DNA from: Panorpa germanica
Taxonomy: Eukaryota > Arthropoda > Insecta > Mecoptera > Panorpidae
NCBI GenBank assembly: GCA_963678705.1
Contig: OY783216.1
Span: 5,704,001-5,768,000 of the forward strand
Reading direction: 5' to 3'
Length of the DNA stretch: 64,000 nucleotides
The notes under the pieces were generated by a model. The model had not been told where the DNA came from. It worked only from the letters and a program-made list of their open reading frames with translations, and made no database searches. The first letter of the stretch is position 1. The number at the start of each line of letters is the position of its first letter. This document shows positions 61,901 through 64,000 of this stretch, in pieces. The position numbers were made by a program, and so were the translations under genes.

Positions 61901-63943
61901 TTTAAATGTCGTTGCATTGACGATCTCTTTTATTTAAATATACAACTTACAAACTACGTTAAACAATTAATATTTCAATAGAAAAGCGCACTTTTTGTAT
62001 GCGTAAATTTAAATGCGTTATAAATATTTAACATACTGCCTATTTTTCATATAACCGATATCGTTGATTAATAAATTCGTTAATGAAATTTAAAAAAAAA
62101 ACCGTTGAATTTCTTGAAGTGTGTCTTTGTAGTTATGTGACATATTTCGAATCGTTATTACGCACACATAAATACTTACATTCTAAAATTAAAGTTTATT
62201 CATTTTTATACCATTTTATTACGATGTTTTTCAGAAAGTGGAAAAAGTATGTCAGGTATTTAAATAAAAATCCCCTTTTAATATCGTCATCATGCTTAAA
62301 TGTTAATTTTATTATCAAATCTTACTTTCTGTTGATTTAATTGAATTCAAAGTATTATAAAACATATTTAATGTATTAATTAATTAATTTAAAAGTCTTT
62401 AAATTTATACAGACTATTCTTAAGTCTATAATTAAGCTACTCACTTTCTTGGTCGTAGGGTTCTGGTCCTTTTGTACAAAAATAAGATAAAAAATTAACA
62501 TGTTTCTTTGGCGTGGCAGTTGCAGCACATTCCACTGCATAAATATATTTTAAGAAAGATTACAAAAACCTTACTTCCTGTAAAAAATCGAGCAAAGCAC
62601 ATTTTTAATGATTTCAAGATTTTTTTGTTAGTTATAACATTGTCTGTAAAACAAACAACTGTTTTTATAATCCTACAGCATTTTCAAATATTCAAAATGG
62701 CGTCATATAGTTTTTAAAATTAGTCATAATTAGTCATAAAACATAAGGACAGCAAGGTTTAGATTAAGAAATGAGGAAAAAGGAAGCAGATACTGGAAAA
62801 GTAGTAAGGAAAGAATGTGTAGAGTGTGCGGAACGGAGGACGAAACACTGGAGCACATTAAGTTTGATTGTAAGGAAAAAGTAGTGAGCAAGATGAATAT
62901 TGGGCAGCTCTTAAAAGAGGGCAAGGAAGGGAACAGATGTATGGCAGAAATAATTAGAAGAAGAAAGGCTGAAGCTTTTTAAATCTTTTTAAGGCAGAAG
63001 AATGTAATGCCGAAAGTGATGGGAAGAGGTGGATGGCGGAGATAGAGAAAAAAAACTAGGAAAGAGAAGGAATGGCAGAGTAGAAACAGGAGGGACAGTA
63101 GCAGGAGGAGCGAAGCAGTAGCAGTAGCAGTTTTGTTTTTATTTTTATAAGGAATTTTATATATATTTTTTTTCGTTTGAAAAAAGTTAGAATGTTTAGA
63201 TTTAATAAGGATCAAAATTGAATTAAGGCACAAGAATGTTGGCACTACATGGTAAAAATATTAAAAAAATAAAAATAATAATAGTCATAATTAGTCTTTT
63301 AGTTTTTTACTTTGCAAACATAAAGTTAGATATTAGATAAATGCACATATTTACTTCTTCTTCTTCTTAAACTTTCAAATGAATCAAATGAAGCATTAAA
63401 ACTTTAACTTTATACTTACTATCGCTTACTGGTTAATAATTTGAAACATTTGTTCAATGAATAGATCACATTTATGTAACATACATGTTAGAGGTAAATG
63501 TTATGTAAACGCAATTATAAAATAAATTAAACGACCACAACAATTTGTATATGAAATGACTTACATGCTGGTAAAAAAATTATGTACAGCTGTAAAATAA
63601 AGAAACAATGGTTGCGTTCTTTTCCTTTCATAGCTACAGCAATACTTACTTCCTGTATCATCGTATCCAGAATTAACATAGCAACCAAATGAATAAAGAA
63701 ACATGCATGAATATCTTTACTACGTATTCATTTCTAAGCCTCTTACTGTTTTAGTTTCAATTTTTATTTTAATATTGAATATGCGTCAGTACTATAAAAT
63801 ATTTTATTTAATTTATAATATTTTAAAATATTAATTTTATTTCTTGATATTTGACAAGTAGAAACACACATTTAAGGTTAAAATATAAAGTTAAAACTAA
63901 AACTCTGTAGCTGGAGTTAGTCTAAGTAAATATTCCTTACCGC
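51402..63943 (-). CDS. Microexon gene 2 (5' part outside window): Cys-rich protein from >=56 exons, mostly 3 nt
   Basis: Paralogue of microexon gene 1 on the opposite strand, facing it tail to tail. In the window I find 56 coding exons: 51 of 3 nt, two of 9, two of 6 and a 92-nt terminal exon. Forty of the 3-nt exons have GTAAG or GTGAG donors. All introns are phase 1, and joined the exons read without a stop. The residues are TLSDRKKKCICSDLGGYPPC, then VCYENEIKYLATNDVCFEGP, then DKVEALSDYTTDGGAGAMDE, then the tail. The first group aligns with gene 1 (CICSNNSIDHPDCIC). Two further candidates are 58067-58069 (CCA, donor GTAGAA) and 54426-54428 (TTT, donor GTACGT, good acceptor); either keeps the frame. 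The signal-peptide exon must lie beyond 64000. Function unknown. Confidence 0.83.
51757..55293 (-). CDS. Microexon gene 2, block 4
   Basis: 55291 CTG (donor GTTAGT), 55164 ATT, 55041 ATA, 54795 CTA, (54426 TTT candidate), 54209 CAG (donor GTAATT), 54089 ACG, 53899 GGG, 53675 GCG, 53533 CTG, 53052 GTG, 51917 CAA, 51757-51762 (TGGATG, 6 nt). They give DYTTDGGAGAMD, or DYTISDGGAGAMD with the candidate. A small-residue linker of this kind before the hydrophobic tail exon fits a stalk or anchor-cleavage region. A LINE copy (52013-52996) fills the intron between exons 53052 and 51917. Confidence 0.78.
52013..52996 (+). mobile_element. LINE copy, 5'-truncated, frameshifted
   Basis: Same family as the copy at 570-1690: IQKRLWMFDRLIFSMMMYG, RYIKWILGLDRCTPGYMV, then a G run near 52306-52316 and a frameshift, an interrupted zinc-knuckle part and a 3' part with a TA microsatellite (52829-52920), ending ATGCCGAAAGGTAAAACG. 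Defective. Confidence 0.88.
52829..52920. repeat. TA microsatellite
   Basis: Two long TA runs separated by AACAATTAA, inside the LINE 3'UTR. Confidence 0.95.
55379..55886 (-). repeat. MITE family A, copy 9 (internally deleted)
   Basis: AATGGGCTTGTGTCC at the left and AGACACAAGCCCATT at the right, ~508 bp. The segment between GAATCCCG and TTTATAGAAATTAAGAC is shortened compared with copy 8. It lies in an intron of microexon gene 2, ending 33 bp from the 3-nt exon at 55919. Confidence 0.92.
55919..58185 (-). CDS. Microexon gene 2, block 3
   Basis: 58183 ACG (donor GTATGT), 57858 ACG (donor GTATGT), 57650 TCT, 57472 GCT, 57315 TCG, 57219 AAG, 56799 GTC, 56672 CCG (donor GTAAAT), 56371 ATA, 56288 AAG, 56087-56092 (TGGAAG, 6 nt, donor GTACGT), 56002 CTT, 55919 TGT. 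They give NDVCFEGPDKVEALS. The candidate CCA at 58067-58069 has a fair acceptor (TTTTGATCAG) but donor GTAGAA; it would change Asp to Ala-Asn. Confidence 0.8.
58511..61000 (-). CDS. Microexon gene 2, block 2
   Basis: 60998 TTG, 60871 GAG (donor GTAGGC), 60771-60779 (GATATCCTC, 9 nt), 60674 CTT, 60455 GTG, 60234 TAT, 60109 GCT, 59909 ATG (donor GTAGGT), 59483 AAA, 59387 ATG, 59195 AAA, 59110 TCA, 59024 AAT, 58923 ATT, 58727 TGG, 58641 CTA, 58511 CCA. They give LGGYPPCVCYENEIKYLA. The lone 9-nt exon followed by NTT, GNN, TNT, GCT parallels the 9-nt exon 38068 of gene 1, which is followed by ATT, GCA, TTT, GCT. Confidence 0.83.
61619..63943 (-). CDS. Microexon gene 2, block 1 (first exons in window)
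   Basis: In transcription order, by lowest coordinate and sense bases: 63941 GCG, 63650 GAA, 63565 CAT, 63420-63428 (TAAGCGATA, 9 nt), 62575 GAA, 62445 AAA, 62326 AAA, 62180 AAT, 62037 GCA (donor GTATGT), 61951 TTT, 61856 GCT (donor GTACGT), 61769 CCG (donor GTAATT), 61619 ATC. In phase 1: GTLSDRKKKCICSD. The GCA, TTT, GCT exon series, encoding C-I-C, is the same as in gene 1. A LINE copy lies between exons 63420 and 62575. Confidence 0.82.
62736..63281 (+). mobile_element. LINE copy with 15-bp target-site duplication
   Basis: Same family: begins in the KHIRTARFRLRNEEKGSRY-like region, has the CRVCGTEDETLEHIKFDC knuckle, and ends with an A-rich tail. TAGTCATAATTAGTC occurs on both sides (62721-62735 and 63282-63296), marking a clean insertion. 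The insertion is within an intron of microexon gene 2. Confidence 0.9.
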
Positions 63944-64000
63944 CTGTAAATTTGAATTTGAAAAATCGCGCCATAAAAGAAAATAATGGCGAGGTATATT

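Overview
This is a window of an A+T-rich insect nuclear genome. Support comes from spliced genes with GT-AG introns, a 56-codon ribosomal protein S29 gene, takeout/juvenile-hormone-binding-protein (JHBP) genes, an S28 lysosomal-type serine carboxypeptidase, and insect-type Helitron, mariner and LINE copies. The LINE proteins remind me of those in ants and other Hymenoptera, but the order cannot be fixed from this sequence alone.

Layout. 1-1690: LINE copy with an inverted 5' part. 1690-5090: no gene seen. 5091-10716: one Helitron on the minus strand with both ends and a Rep-Pif1 gene. 10717-13657: no gene seen, one MITE. 13658-23723: two complete five-exon JHBP-like genes on the plus strand, with a relic first exon between them, an RpS29 gene on the minus strand and several DNA-transposon remnants. 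24173-26448: a ten-exon S28 peptidase gene on the minus strand (500 aa, all junctions in frame).

27063-64000 is the remarkable part. It holds two tail-to-tail genes whose coding sequence is almost entirely cut into 3-nt microexons. The plus gene (27063-47964) reads as a signal-peptide exon, about 70 internal exons (mostly 3 nt, some 6, 9 or 18 nt) and a terminal exon with a hydrophobic tail. I count 73 coding exons, 59 of them exactly 3 nt, adding up to only about 459 nt in 20.9 kb. Every internal exon is a multiple of 3 and every intron is phase 1, so nearly every codon is split by an intron. Joined, the exons read without a stop and give a cysteine-rich secreted protein with repeated C-x-C motifs. 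The minus gene (from beyond 64000 down to 51402) has at least 56 exons of the same kind, the same C-x-C block built from the same GCA-TTT-GCT exon triplet, and a similar hydrophobic tail. Both genes have a 3'UTR intron just after the stop. I know no family built this way; the nearest precedents are schistosome MEGs and aphid bicycle genes, whose microexons are larger.

The space between the two tails (48.1-51.3 kb) holds two short membrane-protein ORFs of uncertain reality. At least five non-autonomous transposon families fill the introns. One ~0.6 kb family with AATGGGCTTGTGTCC ends has nine copies in the window, and no repeat copy overlaps a coding exon.
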